The notes: generated by a model not told the origin, from the letters alone. Counted from the first letter of the stretch, positions 1 through 9,022 are shown. The stretch: 64,000 nt of DNA from Rhizobium leguminosarum bv. viciae USDA 2370 (GCF_002008365.1 NZ_MRDL01000032.1:62001-126000), one strand, 5' to 3'. Program-made: numbers and translations.

Positions 1-246
1 TATATCGTCATCCTCGTCCTCGGCCACGTCGTGGTCGGCGGCTATATGCTGACCGACATGACTTTCGTGCTGCCGGTCTGGGTGCATATCGCCATCTGGG
101 CGCCGATCACCGTCATCACCGCGCTTGCCTCGATCCAGCCGATCAAGGGCGGGGTCATCGGTCTGCAATGGGCGCTGCGCATGCACGGCTTCGGTGGCGA
201 GAGTGACGGTCCGGACGATTATGACATCCCCGGCCGGCCGAATTAG
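1..246 (+). CDS. DUF983 family membrane protein, C-terminal part
   Basis: The frame is open from the first base, so the start lies outside the window; 81 residues remain. Two hydrophobic stretches are visible, one at the very start (about residues 1-20) and one around residues 28-45, followed by a short polar acidic tail. The motif IQPIKGGVIGLQWA between the second helix and the tail is typical of DUF983 proteins, small inner-membrane proteins of alphaproteobacteria often found near cytochrome oxidase or cell-envelope genes. No biochemical function is known to me. The next gene starts 255 bases on, so this gene probably ends its transcription unit. Confidence 0.7.
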   Translation, partial: YIVILVLGHVVVGGYMLTDMTFVLPVWVHIAIWAPITVITALASIQPIKGGVIGLQWALRMHGFGGESDGPDDYDIPGRPN

Positions 247-501
247 CGCCTTCACCTTCCAGACATATTTAACGTGTAGTGCCAGCCCTCCACCGACCAC
301 CACCCGAATGCGAGAGCCGAAGATCCTCAAGACCTGACATGGTAAGCATTTCTTGCCCCAACGGGCTTTACATTCCGCAGATGGTCACTCACATCGGAAA
401 TACTGCGAAGCGGCATCCGTCACCTGGATTTGGCACGTCTGTGTCTATCTATCTGACGGGAATCGGCCGTTTCGTTCGCGCAGCTTTCTAAGGATGGATA
501 A

Positions 502-1686
502 ATGTCTCAGCCGAGAACCGGCACACCGGGCGATGTCGAAGAAATCCATTGGCCTTCTCTGGTGGCAGCCATCTCGTCCATATCTGCCGTTGGCATAGCA
601 ATCGGCCTCGGTCTCCCGCTTCTCAGCATCATCCTCGAAAAACGCGGCATCTCGTCCACCCTGATCGGGCTCAACACGGCGATGGCCGGGGTCGCGGCGA
701 TGGCCGCCGCACCGATCACCACCAAACTCGCCCATAAATACGGCGTTGCGCCGACAATGCTCTGGGCCGTGCTGATTTCGGCGCTGAGCGCGCTCGGTTT
801 CTATTACGCCCAGGATTTCTGGATGTGGTTTCCGCTGCGCTTCGCCTTCCATGGCGCGACGACGACGCTGTTCATCCTCTCCGAATTCTGGATCAACGCC
901 GCTTCGCCGCCTTCCAAGCGCGGTTTCGTGCTCGGCATCTATGCGACGGTGCTTTCCCTTGGCTTTGCGGCCGGACCTCTGCTCTTTTCGGTCCTCGGCA
1001 GCGACGGCATCTTCCCATTCCTGATCGGCGCCGCCGCCATCCTGCTTGCGGCCATCCCGATCTTCATCGCCCGCGACGAGAGCCCGGTGCTCGAGGAAAA
1101 ACCGGAGCTGCATTTCATGCGCTACGTTTTCCTGGTGCCGACGGCGACGGCGGCGGTCTTCATCTTCGGCGCGGTGGAGGCCGGCGGGCTGTCGCTTTTC
1201 CCGATCTTTGCCGTGCGCGCCCATTTCACCGAATCGCAGGCCGCGCTGCTGCTCACCATGATGGGCGTCGGCAACGTCATCTTTCAGATCCCGCTCGGCC
1301 TGCTTTCCGACCGCATCGCCGACAAGCGGCCGCTTCTGGCCGGCATGGCGCTGATGGGCTTCATCGGCTCGATGATGTTGCCGCTACTGCTCGACAACTG
1401 GCTTCTGATGGCCGGGCTCCTGCTTTTCTGGGGCGGCTGCGTCTCAGGCCTCTATACGGTCGGCCTCAGCCATCTCGGCTCGCGGCTGACCGGCTCCGAT
1501 CTTGCGGCAGCCAATGCTGCCTTTGTCTTCTGTTATGCGATGGGGACCGTGGCCGGTCCGCAGGCGATCGGCGCGGCGATCGATGTCGCTGGAAATAACG
1601 GGTTTGCCTGGGCGATTGCCGCTTTCTTCGGTCTTTACGCCCTACTTTCGGGCATCAGACTGATGTTCATTCGAAAACGGGCTTGA
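502..1686 (+). CDS. MFS family transporter
   Basis: A 394-residue protein with about twelve hydrophobic segments, the size and layout of a major facilitator carrier. Helices are evident from about residue 20 (near [20 protein letters not shown]) to the C-terminus. The short loop [11 protein letters not shown] after a mid-protein helix (about residue 270) is the MFS D-R-x-x-R/K type motif of the second half. The ATG follows AAGGATGGATAA, a usable ribosome site. The overall pattern resembles the YcaD/YfkF-like MFS group. Substrate cannot be told from sequence. It stands alone between a DUF983 gene and rpmG. Confidence 0.75.
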   Translation: MSQPRTGTPGDVEEIHWPSLVAAISSISAVGIAIGLGLPLLSIILEKRGISSTLIGLNTAMAGVAAMAAAPITTKLAHKYGVAPTMLWAVLISALSALGFYYAQDFWMWFPLRFAFHGATTTLFILSEFWINAASPPSKRGFVLGIYATVLSLGFAAGPLLFSVLGSDGIFPFLIGAAAILLAAIPIFIARDESPVLEEKPELHFMRYVFLVPTATAAVFIFGAVEAGGLSLFPIFAVRAHFTESQAALLLTMMGVGNVIFQIPLGLLSDRIADKRPLLAGMALMGFIGSMMLPLLLDNWLLMAGLLLFWGGCVSGLYTVGLSHLGSRLTGSDLAAANAAFVFCYAMGTVAGPQAIGAAIDVAGNNGFAWAIAAFFGLYALLSGIRLMFIRKRA

Positions 1687-1778
1687 CTTTTCGGGCGGGA
1701 TTCGTAGTTTCGCGCCAGGATTTGCCGTGGAGCCCATCCGGCTTCCACGGCTTTCATTTTCTTAAAGGCAGGACGACC

Positions 1779-1946
1779 ATGGCCAAGGCTACAACAATCA
1801 AGATCAAGCTGCTGTCGACAGCCGACACCGGTTTCTTCTACGTCACCACGAAGAACAGCCGCACGATGACGGACAAGATGACGAAGACGAAGTACGACCC
1901 GGTTGCAAAGAAGCATGTCGAGTTCAAGGAAACCAAGATCAAGTAA
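1779..1946 (+). CDS. rpmG: 50S ribosomal protein L33
   Basis: A 55-residue basic protein, the normal L33 length. The start [20 protein letters not shown] and the segment [14 protein letters not shown] are characteristic of bacterial L33, a component of the large ribosomal subunit near the E site. The long-form start further upstream in the same frame was rejected because the ATG at 1779 is preceded by AGGACGACC and gives the family length. The protein lacks the CxxC pairs of zinc-binding L33 forms, so it is the zinc-independent (C-minus) version. A hairpin with a T-run follows at 1971-2001. Confidence 0.95.
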   Translation: MAKATTIKIKLLSTADTGFFYVTTKNSRTMTDKMTKTKYDPVAKKHVEFKETKIK

Positions 1947-1970
1947 TCACTTGGCCTGACGGATTTCACA

Positions 1971-2001
1971 AAAGCGCGCGCTTTCGGGTTGCGCGTTTTT
2001 T
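1971..2001 (+). terminator. rho-independent terminator of rpmG
   Basis: AAAGCGCGC pairs with GCGCGTTTT (one G-T pair) across a short loop, followed by a run of T residues, 24 bases after the rpmG stop codon. Confidence 0.7.
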
Positions 2002-2693
2002 ATTGTCCGGCTTTGTGGTTTTCAAGATGATAGCGCAAACAGACAAAACGCCGCCCTTCCATCGTCGGGAAGTGGCGGCGTTTTCTTGAAAGGGGGTCGG
2101 CCAGCATGCAAAACGGCACGAGGAACCGCTATAACTTGCCTACTAGCCGACCGACCCCACGACCCAGGAGATGCGGCGGACCTGAGCATCATGGGGTATC
2201 GACAACTCCTCAACGGGAGCGCTTCTCTTATGAGCCGATAATTTGCGCAAAAATGAAAGAAAATCAACAAATTCTTAATGATGAATTTTCTCATCTTGAT
2301 TCTATGGTTAAAAGTCCAGATTTGGGACATACAAAGATTTGTCGTCTCTGCTTTGGATCGAAGCGTAGCACCTGCTCTTTCCAAGAAATTCGACAATATA
2401 ACTTAATAACTTACGCCACCCCTCCCCTTACGTGAGGTGACGCCGCCGCAATCTATTTGACCCTGTCGGCGGCAGGCATTTTTTATAGTCTTCATTTCAT
2501 TTTGAGCTACGGCCTGACGCTCTCAAGACTATCGCGCGGCGCCACATCCGCGGCAACGCGGCGAGTCCATTTTTGAGCTATTGAGCTGCAATTTTTTCGC
2601 CCCGCAGTGCACAGGCGAAGATTAAAAATCGGTAACAATTCGCTTACCGCAGTGGAAAACCCGCAACTGGCGCATATGGCGGCAAGTGATTCG
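2002..2693. other. long gene-free gap between rpmG and pleD
   Basis: No convincing protein-coding frame is present in about 690 bases. The gap holds a GC-rich structured block at 2045-2220 (listed as an sRNA candidate), an AT-rich stretch at about 2230-2400 that looks like promoter DNA, and an imperfect hairpin GCCGCCG (2442) with CGGCGGC (2467) followed by a T6 run at about 2479-2484, which could terminate rightward transcripts. Confidence 0.5.
2045..2235 (-). ncRNA. candidate small RNA upstream of a strong hairpin terminator
   Basis: Read on the minus strand, AT-rich DNA with TTGATT-N17-AAATTA (about 2237-2265) precedes a GC-rich block rich in self-complementarity: GGAG pairs with CTCC around a GATGC/GCATC stem near 2165-2205, then GGGGTCGG pairs with CCGACCCC enclosing about 45 bases (2094-2157), and last AAAACGCCGCC pairs with GGCGGCGTTTT (2045-2084). 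This is the layout of promoter, structured RNA and terminator. No protein-coding frame fits. The strand is inferred from where the AT-rich promoter-like DNA lies; the last hairpin could work in both directions. I do not recognise the RNA family. Confidence 0.45.
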
Positions 2694-4067
2694 TCAGGCG
2701 GCTGCGGCGACCACACGGTTGCGGCCGGTATTTTTGGCCTCGTAAAGGGCCAGATCCGCCTGTTTCATCAGCTGGTCCGGTGTCAGCACCGACGTAATGC
2801 GCGAGGCGATGCCGAACGAAGCAGTGACATTCAGCGCTTCTCCGGCGTGTTTCAGCATGAAGGGAGCGTTTTCGATCGCCGCACGCAGGCGCTCGGCGAC
2901 GCCGGCGGCAATTTCCGGCGAGGTGTCGGGCATCACAACAACGAATTCCTCTCCACCGTAGCGGCAGGCGAGATCGGCACCGCGGATGGTCGAACGGACG
3001 CGATTTGCGAATTCCCGCAGCACCTCATCGCCGCCGTCATGGCCGTAGGTGTCGTTCACATGCTTGAAGCGGTCGATATCGGTGATCAGCACCGAAAGCG
3101 GCCGGCCCCGCGCCATAGAACGGTTGAAAAGCACGTTCAGGTGATTGTCGAGATAGCGCCGGTTATAAAGGCCGGTCAGCGGATCGGTCACGGCAAGCTC
3201 GATCGTCTGCTTGACGCTGGCGCGCAGCCGGTCGTTGTAGCGCTTGCGGCGGATCTGCGTCAGGCTACGGGCGACCAGTTCGTTGGGATCGACCGGGCGG
3301 ATGATGTAGTCGTTGACGCCGAGATCGAGCGCGCGCACGACCATGTCGTCAGCGCCTTGCTCAGTGATGATCAGGACCGGCAGAAAGCGCGTGCGCTCCA
3401 GCGAACGCAGCTGCGAGCAGAGGCGAAGCGGATCGTAATCGTCGAAGTTGGCATTGACGATGACGAGATCGAAGGCGCTTTCGGCCGCCTCGAAGAGGGC
3501 GGCCTGCGGATCGGAGAGGGCAAGCACGTCGGCGACGGGCTTCAGCGCCTTGATGATGCGCTCCTGCGAATTGGCGCGGCCGTCGACGAGCAGGACCTGA
3601 GCGGTCTCGTCGGCGCGGCCCTCGCCTGCCCGCGTGAGGTCGTCGATGCCCATCGTATGGGCGGTGTCGGCGCGGATGCGCAGCTCATCGCTCAACGTCT
3701 TCAGCCGCAGCAGGCTCTTCACCCGGGAGATCAGCTGCAGATCGTTGACCGGCTTGGTGAGAAAATCGTCAGCGCCGGCCTTCAGGCCGCGTACGCGATC
3801 GGTCGGCTGGTCGAGCGCGGTGACCATGACGACTGGAATATGGGCGGTCTTCTGGCTGGCCTTCAGCCGCTCGCAGACCTCGAAACCGTCTATGCCGGGC
3901 ATCATGATGTCGAGCAGAATGAGATCGACTTGATTGCGCTCGCAGATCGCCAGTGCCGTGTAGCCGTCCGCTGCGGTCATCACGTCGAAATACTCCGCAA
4001 GCAGCCGCGCTTCGAGCAGCTTCACGTTGGCCGGAATATCGTCAACCACCAGTATTCGCGCAGTCAT
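2694..4067 (-). CDS. pleD: PleD, two-receiver diguanylate cyclase response regulator
   Basis: A 457-residue protein with the PleD order REC-REC-GGDEF. The first receiver has the acidic pair D9/D10 and the phospho-acceptor D53 in LILLDIMMPG, with the conserved lysine in FLTKPV. The second receiver (about 155-275) has lost the acceptor aspartate (LVIVNANF) and is an adaptor for dimerisation. The cyclase domain has GGEEF at 371-375 and the inhibitory-site motif RGAD at 362-365, so it should make cyclic di-GMP from two GTP with product inhibition. In Caulobacter PleD acts at the pole in the swarmer-to-stalked transition. It lies 18 bases downstream of divK and is probably cotranscribed. Confidence 0.95.
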   Translation of the reverse strand: MTARILVVDDIPANVKLLEARLLAEYFDVMTAADGYTALAICERNQVDLILLDIMMPGIDGFEVCERLKASQKTAHIPVVMVTALDQPTDRVRGLKAGADDFLTKPVNDLQLISRVKSLLRLKTLSDELRIRADTAHTMGIDDLTRAGEGRADETAQVLLVDGRANSQERIIKALKPVADVLALSDPQAALFEAAESAFDLVIVNANFDDYDPLRLCSQLRSLERTRFLPVLIITEQGADDMVVRALDLGVNDYIIRPVDPNELVARSLTQIRRKRYNDRLRASVKQTIELAVTDPLTGLYNRRYLDNHLNVLFNRSMARGRPLSVLITDIDRFKHVNDTYGHDGGDEVLREFANRVRSTIRGADLACRYGGEEFVVVMPDTSPEIAAGVAERLRAAIENAPFMLKHAGEALNVTASFGIASRITSVLTPDQLMKQADLALYEAKNTGRNRVVAAAA

Positions 4068-4085
4068 AAGCGTCTTTCCGATGCG

Positions 4086-4457
4086 TCAGGCATCGCCCAG
4101 ATAGGTCTTGATCGTCTCGATGAATTTCGGAACCGAGATCGGCTTTGAAACATAGGCCTCGCAGCCGCCTTGGCGGATCCGCTCCTCGTCCCCCTTCATC
4201 GCAAAAGCCGTAACGGCGATGACGGGAATCACGTGCAGCTCGTCGTCTTCCTTCAGCCACTTCGTAACTTCGAGGCCGGAGACCTCGGGAAGCTGAATAT
4301 CCATCAGGATGAGGTCGGGACGATGCTTGCGCGCCAGATCGAGCGCCTCCATGCCGTTTCTGGTCTGGATCGTCGTATAGCCGGACGCCTCGATGAGGTC
4401 GCGAAAGAGCTTCATGTTGAGCTCGTTATCTTCTACAATCATCACCTGTTTGGGCAT
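4086..4457 (-). CDS. divK: DivK single-domain response regulator
   Basis: A 123-residue stand-alone receiver. Acidic residues E9/D10, acceptor D53 ([13 protein letters not shown]), the T/A pair near [12 protein letters not shown] and the lysine in VSKPISV are all present. DivK is phosphorylated by PleC/DivJ-type histidine kinases and controls the CckA-ChpT-CtrA relay, so it governs asymmetric division in alphaproteobacteria; in rhizobia it is usually essential. It is the first gene of a divK-pleD unit, divergent from the DUF3572 gene. I searched the 130-base divergent spacer for the CtrA site TTAA-N7-TTAA and did not see one. Confidence 0.95.
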   Translation of the reverse strand: MPKQVMIVEDNELNMKLFRDLIEASGYTTIQTRNGMEALDLARKHRPDLILMDIQLPEVSGLEVTKWLKEDDELHVIPVIAVTAFAMKGDEERIRQGGCEAYVSKPISVPKFIETIKTYLGDA

Positions 4458-4590
4458 GACAAGCTGTCCCTACGTCCGTTCGCGCAGCGGTTCGTCCCAT
4501 GACAAAGGCACATGCGGACAAATAGCTCCGTGAAACCGATAGCGCACGCTACCGGTATTTGGTTGAAGAAAAGGTAACTTACCCAGCGAA

Positions 4591-4899
4591 ATGCAAAGCA
4601 ACTTCAAGACTTCGAAACAACAGGCTGCCGACCCGCACGAGACGGCGATCGCCGTGCTCGGCTGGCTTGCCGATGATCCCGAAATGTTCGGCCGCTTTCT
4701 CGCCCTGACGGGTGTGGCGCCCGGCCAGGTGCGCAACGCCGTCAACGATCCCGGATTCCTCGCCGGCCTGATGGATTTTCTGATGAACCACGAACCGACA
4801 GCCATGGCCTTCTGCGCGGCGAGCGGCATAAGCCCGGAGACGGTGACCGGCGCCTGGCAGCATTTCTCTTCGCCGGGCCTCGATTCCGGAGAATACTGA
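4591..4899 (+). CDS. DUF3572 family protein
   Basis: A 102-residue soluble, mostly helical protein. The segments AIAVLGWLADDPEMFGRFLALTG (shown in parts) and VNDPGFLAGLMDFLMNHEPT match DUF3572, a small alphaproteobacterial family of unknown function. It is divergent from divK and ends 2 bases before the next gene, so the two are one transcription unit. The order divK, DUF3572, DinB is common in Rhizobiales, which supports the call but does not reveal a function. Confidence 0.75.
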   Translation: MQSNFKTSKQQAADPHETAIAVLGWLADDPEMFGRFLALTGVAPGQVRNAVNDPGFLAGLMDFLMNHEPTAMAFCAASGISPETVTGAWQHFSSPGLDSGEY

Positions 4900-4901
4900 T
4901 C

Positions 4902-5576
4902 GTGGCCTCCGAAGAATTCGATATCTCGCACATCCACCTCGGCGAGCGGCCGTTGATCGTCTGTGACGTCGACGACGTCGTGTTGCAGTTCATCGGTCCC
5001 TTCCAGCTTTTCCTTCAGAGCCGGGGCCACACGTTTCTGCCGCGATCGTTCCGGCTTCATGGCAACATCGTCTCGCAAGCCGACGGCGTGGAGATCGAAG
5101 ATCATGAGGTCAGCCGGCTGATCGAGGAATTCTTCGAGGCCCAAGAGCTGTGGCAGACGCCGCTCGACCGCGTGGTCGAAACGCTCGACCGACTTTCGGA
5201 AGAGGCCGACATCCTTTTCCTGACAGCCATGCAGCCGCGCTTCCAGGACCAGCGCCGTCGGCTGCTCGACAGGATGGGCCTGCTGTTTCCGCTGCTTGCC
5301 ACCGAACAACCTAAAGGGCCGATCGTTCACGCATTGCATGCCAGCCGCTCCCTTCCCGTCGTCTTCATTGATGATATGGCGCGCAATCTGCATTCCGTTA
5401 GGGAACACGTCGCCGATTGCCTGCTGATTCATCTGATGCCGAACTCGCCCGTCCATCGTTTCGCGCCAGCGGCGGCCGACGACATCACCCGCGCCACCGA
5501 CTGGACGCACGCGGCCGAGCTCATCGAGGCGCATTTTGTTTCCGGCACGTTCACGCGCGCAGTTCCAGCCGCATGA
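4902..5576 (+). CDS. HAD-like hydrolase-related protein
   Basis: A 224-residue protein starting with GTG, two bases after the stop of the DUF3572 gene; GGAG lies upstream. HAD features are visible: motif I is LIVCDVDDVVLQF (about residues 19-31) with the two aspartates, a motif-II-like hydrophobic strand ends in LFLTAM, and motif IV is VVFIDDMARN with paired aspartates. This suggests a Mg-dependent phosphatase fold; the substrate is unknown. It is conserved in position next to divK/DUF3572 in rhizobia. Its last 26 bases overlap the end of the convergent GNAT pseudogene. Confidence 0.65.
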   Translation: MASEEFDISHIHLGERPLIVCDVDDVVLQFIGPFQLFLQSRGHTFLPRSFRLHGNIVSQADGVEIEDHEVSRLIEEFFEAQELWQTPLDRVVETLDRLSEEADILFLTAMQPRFQDQRRRLLDRMGLLFPLLATEQPKGPIVHALHASRSLPVVFIDDMARNLHSVREHVADCLLIHLMPNSPVHRFAPAAADDITRATDWTHAAELIEAHFVSGTFTRAVPAA

Positions 5577-6146
5577 GCGGACGACCGTCCTTGCGCCGCG
5601 CTACTGTCTCGAAACCGGCCGCATCGAAGATCGCCGTCGAGCCGATGCAGAGCGTCACTGATTTCGACTGCTTCACATGATCGATCGGACAGGCTTCGAG
5701 CAGCCGTGCTCCCTGGCGCCGCGCATGGTCGATCGCGCAGGCGAGCAGGCGGTGGCTCATTCCCTTGCCGCGCAGTTTGGGCAGCAGGAAGAAGCAACTG
5801 ACGGCCCAGATAGATGGATCCTGCGCATCGCCCTCTTCCAGCGGCCGCGAGACGGTGCGCGGCGAATTGAACTGCGCGGCACGTCGTGGCGCGGCCCGAC
5901 CTGCACCCAGGCGACCGGCGCGCCCTCGGCATAACAGAGGATGCCAGGCGGCGGACCCGCCTTGATCCGTCCCCGCATATGCGCCTTGCGTTCGTCGGCC
6001 GCCATCTCAGTCCTTATCGCATGCGGCAGGCGCAGCGCCACGCACCAGCAATTATAGAAGGCACCCTGCGGCCCGAAGACGATTTCGAAATCGTCCCAGC
6101 GTTCTGGCGTTACCGGCTCGAAACGAAGATCGTTATCCAAAGGCAA
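5551..6146 (-). pseudogene. GNAT N-acetyltransferase, broken by a frameshift
   Basis: The N-terminal half reads MPLDNDLRFEPVTPERWDDF and onward to AWVQVGPRHDV, then falls into a GC-rich nonsense tail ending at 5757. The C-terminal half, with the acetyl-CoA-binding R/Q-x-x-G-x-G/A type loop LPKLRGKGMSHRLL, continues in another frame to 5551. The frame changes at about 5880-5886: on the minus strand GTGCCGCGCAG reads correctly as Val-Pro-Gln-Phe if one CG pair is removed, so a 2-base insertion in a CG repeat is the simplest explanation. The intact gene would be about 198 residues. A sequencing error cannot be excluded. Acetyltransferase substrate is unknown. Confidence 0.75.
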
Positions 6147-6161
6147 AGCTCCCGCCCTCTC

Positions 6162-6190
6162 TTGAGACTCGGAAGCTTAAGGCGTAATGT
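6162..6190 (+). promoter_or_regulatory. putative dinB promoter
   Basis: TTGAGA (6162-6167) and TAATGT (6185-6190) lie 17 bases apart, a good sigma-70 match. Transcription would begin near 6197, exactly at the LexA operator, and would leave only about 20 bases before the ATG at 6217. Confidence 0.55.
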
Positions 6191-6196
6191 CCCGGC

Positions 6197-6211
6197 GTTC
6201 AATCTTTGTTC
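6197..6211 (+). promoter_or_regulatory. LexA operator (SOS box) of dinB
   Basis: GTTCAATCTTTGTTC is an exact GTTC-N7-GTTC direct repeat, the established LexA site of alphaproteobacteria. It sits at the predicted transcription start of dinB, where bound LexA would block initiation. Confidence 0.8.
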
Positions 6212-6216
6212 TCATC

Positions 6217-7509
6217 ATGACGCCCGCGCCTGACAAGACACCCGGCTTCTGTCGCGACTGCCTTGCCGAGCAGAAGGGCGAGGCGCGCCGCTGCGTTTCC
6301 TGTGGCAGCCCCCGTCTCGTGCGCCATCGCGAACTCTACGCATTGACGCTTGCACATATCGATTGCGACGCCTTCTACGCAGCAGTGGAGAAACGCGACA
6401 ATCCGGAGCTTGCCGACAAGCCTGTCATCATCGGCGGCGGCAAACGTGGCGTGGTTTCCACTGCCTGCTATATCGCCCGTATCCACGGCGTGCGTTCGGC
6501 CATGCCGATGTTCAAGGCGCTGGAGGCATGCCCTGAGGCGATCGTCATCCGCCCCGACATGGAGAAATATGTCCGTGTCGGGCGCCAGGTGCGCGCCATG
6601 ATGCAGGATCTGACGCCGCTGGTGCAGCCGCTATCGATCGACGAGGCCTTCCTGGAGCTCGGCGGTACCGAGAGGCTGCATCACGATCCGCCGGCGCGTA
6701 CGCTGGCCAAATTCGCTCGTCGCATCGAAAGGGAGATCGGCATCACCGTTTCGGTCGGGCTTTCCTACTGCAAATTCCTCGCCAAGGTCGCCTCCGACCT
6801 GCAGAAGCCGCGCGGCTTTTCGGTCATCGGCCGCGAGGAAGCGGTAGAGTTCCTGGCACCGCGTCCCGTCACCACGATCTGGGGCGTCGGCAAGGCCTTT
6901 GCGGCGACGCTGGAGGCGGACGGCATCCGCACCATCAGCCAACTACAACAGATGGAGGAGAACGACCTGATGCGCCGCTACGGCAGCATCGGTCAGCGGC
7001 TCGCCCGGCTGTCGCGCGGCATAGACGACCGCGAAGTGCATCTCAACGATGCGGCCAAGAGCGTTTCGTCCGAGACGACTTTCTTCGACGATATCTCACG
7101 TTATGACGATCTGGTGCCGATCCTGCGCAACCTCTCCGAAAAGGTCTCCTGGCGGCTGAAGAAAAACGGCATTGCCGGCCAGACCGTGGTTCTGAAGATG
7201 AAGAGCGCCGATTTCAAATCGCGCACCCGCAACCGCAAGCTCGAAGACCCGACCCAGCTTGCCGACAAGATCTTCCGCACCGGGCTCGAGCTTCTCGAAA
7301 AAGAGACTGACGGTACGAAGTTCCGCCTGATCGGCATCGGCGTCACCGATCTCGGCGATGCCGCCCGCGCCGATCCGCCCGATCTGATCGACCAGCAATC
7401 GGGCCGGCGAGCGGCGGCCGAAGCGGCGATGGACAAGCTGCGCGACAAATTCGGCAAGCGGACGGTCGAGACCGGCTATACGTTCGGCAACAGCAAGCGC
7501 GATCACTAG
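6217..7509 (+). CDS. dinB: DNA polymerase IV with N-terminal Cys-rich extension
   Basis: A 430-residue Y-family translesion polymerase. Catalytic motifs are [17 protein letters not shown] (about residue 45), with the metal-binding aspartate and steric-gate region, and SIDEAFLEL near residue 140. Before the polymerase core is a small element with CRDC and CVSC (about residues 10-30), a likely zinc ribbon seen in rhizobial DinB and absent from E. coli DinB. An ATG at 6187 also opens this frame, but it lies inside the predicted -10 box and upstream of the LexA site, so ATG 6217 is the better start. No clear ribosome site precedes it. SOS induction is expected. Confidence 0.9.
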   Translation: MTPAPDKTPGFCRDCLAEQKGEARRCVSCGSPRLVRHRELYALTLAHIDCDAFYAAVEKRDNPELADKPVIIGGGKRGVVSTACYIARIHGVRSAMPMFKALEACPEAIVIRPDMEKYVRVGRQVRAMMQDLTPLVQPLSIDEAFLELGGTERLHHDPPARTLAKFARRIEREIGITVSVGLSYCKFLAKVASDLQKPRGFSVIGREEAVEFLAPRPVTTIWGVGKAFAATLEADGIRTISQLQQMEENDLMRRYGSIGQRLARLSRGIDDREVHLNDAAKSVSSETTFFDDISRYDDLVPILRNLSEKVSWRLKKNGIAGQTVVLKMKSADFKSRTRNRKLEDPTQLADKIFRTGLELLEKETDGTKFRLIGIGVTDLGDAARADPPDLIDQQSGRRAAAEAAMDKLRDKFGKRTVETGYTFGNSKRDH

Positions 7510-7552
7510 CGCATAACCCCGAAAATCTGCATCGATTTTCGGGGTTATGCGC
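7509..7552. repeat. perfect 19-bp inverted repeat after dinB
   Basis: GCGCATAACCCCGAAAATC (7509-7527) is followed after 6 bases by its exact reverse complement (7534-7552). This is a familiar rhizobial intergenic mosaic element; it touches the dinB stop codon and may stabilise or end the transcript. Confidence 0.8.
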
Positions 7553-7566
7553 AGATTCAAAGTGAT

Positions 7567-7606
7567 AGAGCGTCCTTAGCGCGTCAGAAAAGACGCGCGG
7601 CGCTCT
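7567..7606. repeat. inverted repeat, rhizobial mosaic element
   Basis: AGAGCG and GCGCGTC (7567-7585) pair with GACGCGC and CGCTCT (7592-7606) around AGAAAA. It lies 14 bases after the previous palindrome, as expected for composite RIME-like elements. Confidence 0.7.
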
Positions 7607-7700
7607 AACGCGTGAGGCCTGCCAGCCAGGCGGCCTATAAAATCTTCCTTAAACTTCGTCCCATAATGTGCCGGGCAAGTATTGCGTATGGTTGGGTATC

Positions 7701-8960
7701 ATGTTCTCGCGTCTCGTCTTCGGCCTCGGCTTGCTGTCGGCCACCGCACTCGTGCACCCTGCTCTTGCCGCGGATGCTGCGCGCACGCTGCAGATCTTCG
7801 TCTCGAAGGACAAGCAGTCGCTTGCGGTCTATGACGGCACCGAGGTCGTCGCGACCTCGAAGGTCTCGACCGGCAAGGACGGCCACACGACGCCGAGCGG
7901 CATCTTCTCGGTGCTGGAAAAGCAGAAATACCACGAATCCAATCTCTATTCGGCGGCCCCGATGCCGTTTATGCAAAGGCTGACCTGGTCCGGCATCGCG
8001 CTGCACGAATCCAATTCCGTGCCGCGTTATCCAGCCTCGCATGGCTGCGTGCGCATGCCTGGCGCCTTCGCAAAAATGCTCTATGGGATGACCGATCCCG
8101 GTGTCCCCGTCATTATCAGCGACGGTGAACTGGTGCCGCAGCCAATCGATCATCCGACCCTTTTCCATCCGGATGCACCGGCGGCGATGCCGCTGCTTTC
8201 GGACGTCGAACTGCGGCCCTCCATGCCCGACAGCCCCGAGAAGCCGGTGCAGGTGGCGATGAACGATACCGCTGCGATGCCGATGCCGGCAGCGCAGCCG
8301 ATTGCGGCGCCCGAACCCGAGCCGCCGTCCGAGCCGATCAGCATGCTGATTACGCGCCGAACGCTCCGCGAGACGGTGATCGACATCCAGACCCTGCTCA
8401 ACCAGCTCGGTTTTTCCGCCGGCAATCCGGACGGCCTGCTCGGTCCGTCGACCGTGCAGGCGATCAAGGCTTTCAAGACGCTGCGGCCGGCGGAATTTGC
8501 CGCCGACAAGAGCCTGGTCTCCGACACGCTCCTCAGAGAAGTCTATGCCGCGGCTGGCAAGGGCGAGCCGCCGAACGGCGTCATCATGGTGCGGCAGGCC
8601 TTCAAGCCGATCTTCGAAGCGCCGGTGACGATCACCGATCCGGGATTGGCGCTCGGCACACATTTCTTCACGCTGCATGCAGTCGATGAAAGGGCCGGCA
8701 CGGCCGACTGGCTCGGCATCACGCTCGAGAACAATCTGTCTCGCGAGACGATGAAGCGGCTCGGCATTACCAATCAGGAAAGCTCGATCATCACAGGCAA
8801 GCCGATCGCCCGTTCGCTCAGCCGGATTACCATCCCCGATGAGACCCGCCGCAAGATCGACGCCCTCATCGCGCCCGGCTCGACGCTGACAATCTCCGAT
8901 ACCGGCCTCGGCCGGGAGACCGGCGAAGGCACGGATTTCATCACAATAACCCGCGGGTGA
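7701..8960 (+). CDS. exported L,D-transpeptidase (YkuD) with peptidoglycan-binding domain
   Basis: A 419-residue protein. ATG 7701 gives a clean signal peptide (residues 1-24, ending HPALAADA); earlier starts in this frame would bury it. The YkuD domain (about 25-135) has the catalytic motif SHGCVRM preceded by the conserved histidine in IALHES, so it should form 3-3 or lipoprotein crosslinks in the cell wall. A Pro/Met-rich linker (about 150-215) leads to a PG_binding_1 domain (VIDIQTLLNQLGF, DGLLGPSTVQAIKAF, about 230-280). The remaining 140 residues are of unknown fold. Rhizobial envelopes are rich in 3-3 crosslinks, which agrees. Confidence 0.88.
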   Translation: MFSRLVFGLGLLSATALVHPALAADAARTLQIFVSKDKQSLAVYDGTEVVATSKVSTGKDGHTTPSGIFSVLEKQKYHESNLYSAAPMPFMQRLTWSGIALHESNSVPRYPASHGCVRMPGAFAKMLYGMTDPGVPVIISDGELVPQPIDHPTLFHPDAPAAMPLLSDVELRPSMPDSPEKPVQVAMNDTAAMPMPAAQPIAAPEPEPPSEPISMLITRRTLRETVIDIQTLLNQLGFSAGNPDGLLGPSTVQAIKAFKTLRPAEFAADKSLVSDTLLREVYAAAGKGEPPNGVIMVRQAFKPIFEAPVTITDPGLALGTHFFTLHAVDERAGTADWLGITLENNLSRETMKRLGITNQESSIITGKPIARSLSRITIPDETRRKIDALIAPGSTLTISDTGLGRETGEGTDFITITRG

Positions 8961-8974
8961 TGGCCATCACGCTA

Positions 8975-9022
8975 GAACAGGATGATTTTAAGCCGGGTCG
9001 GCCTAAAATCTGAATCCTGTTC
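8975..9022. repeat. inverted repeat, mosaic element unit 1
   Basis: GAACAGGATGATTTTA pairs with TAAAATC-tga-ATCCTGTTC (9004-9022) across a short GC-rich loop. It lies 14 bases after the L,D-transpeptidase stop. Confidence 0.7.

Noticed and set aside
2607..4148. A 513-codon open frame opposite pleD and divK
   Set aside because: Antisense of pleD, no recognisable domain, no plausible start site.
4458..4590. CtrA-binding site upstream of divK
   Set aside because: No TTAA-N7-TTAA was found in the divergent spacer.
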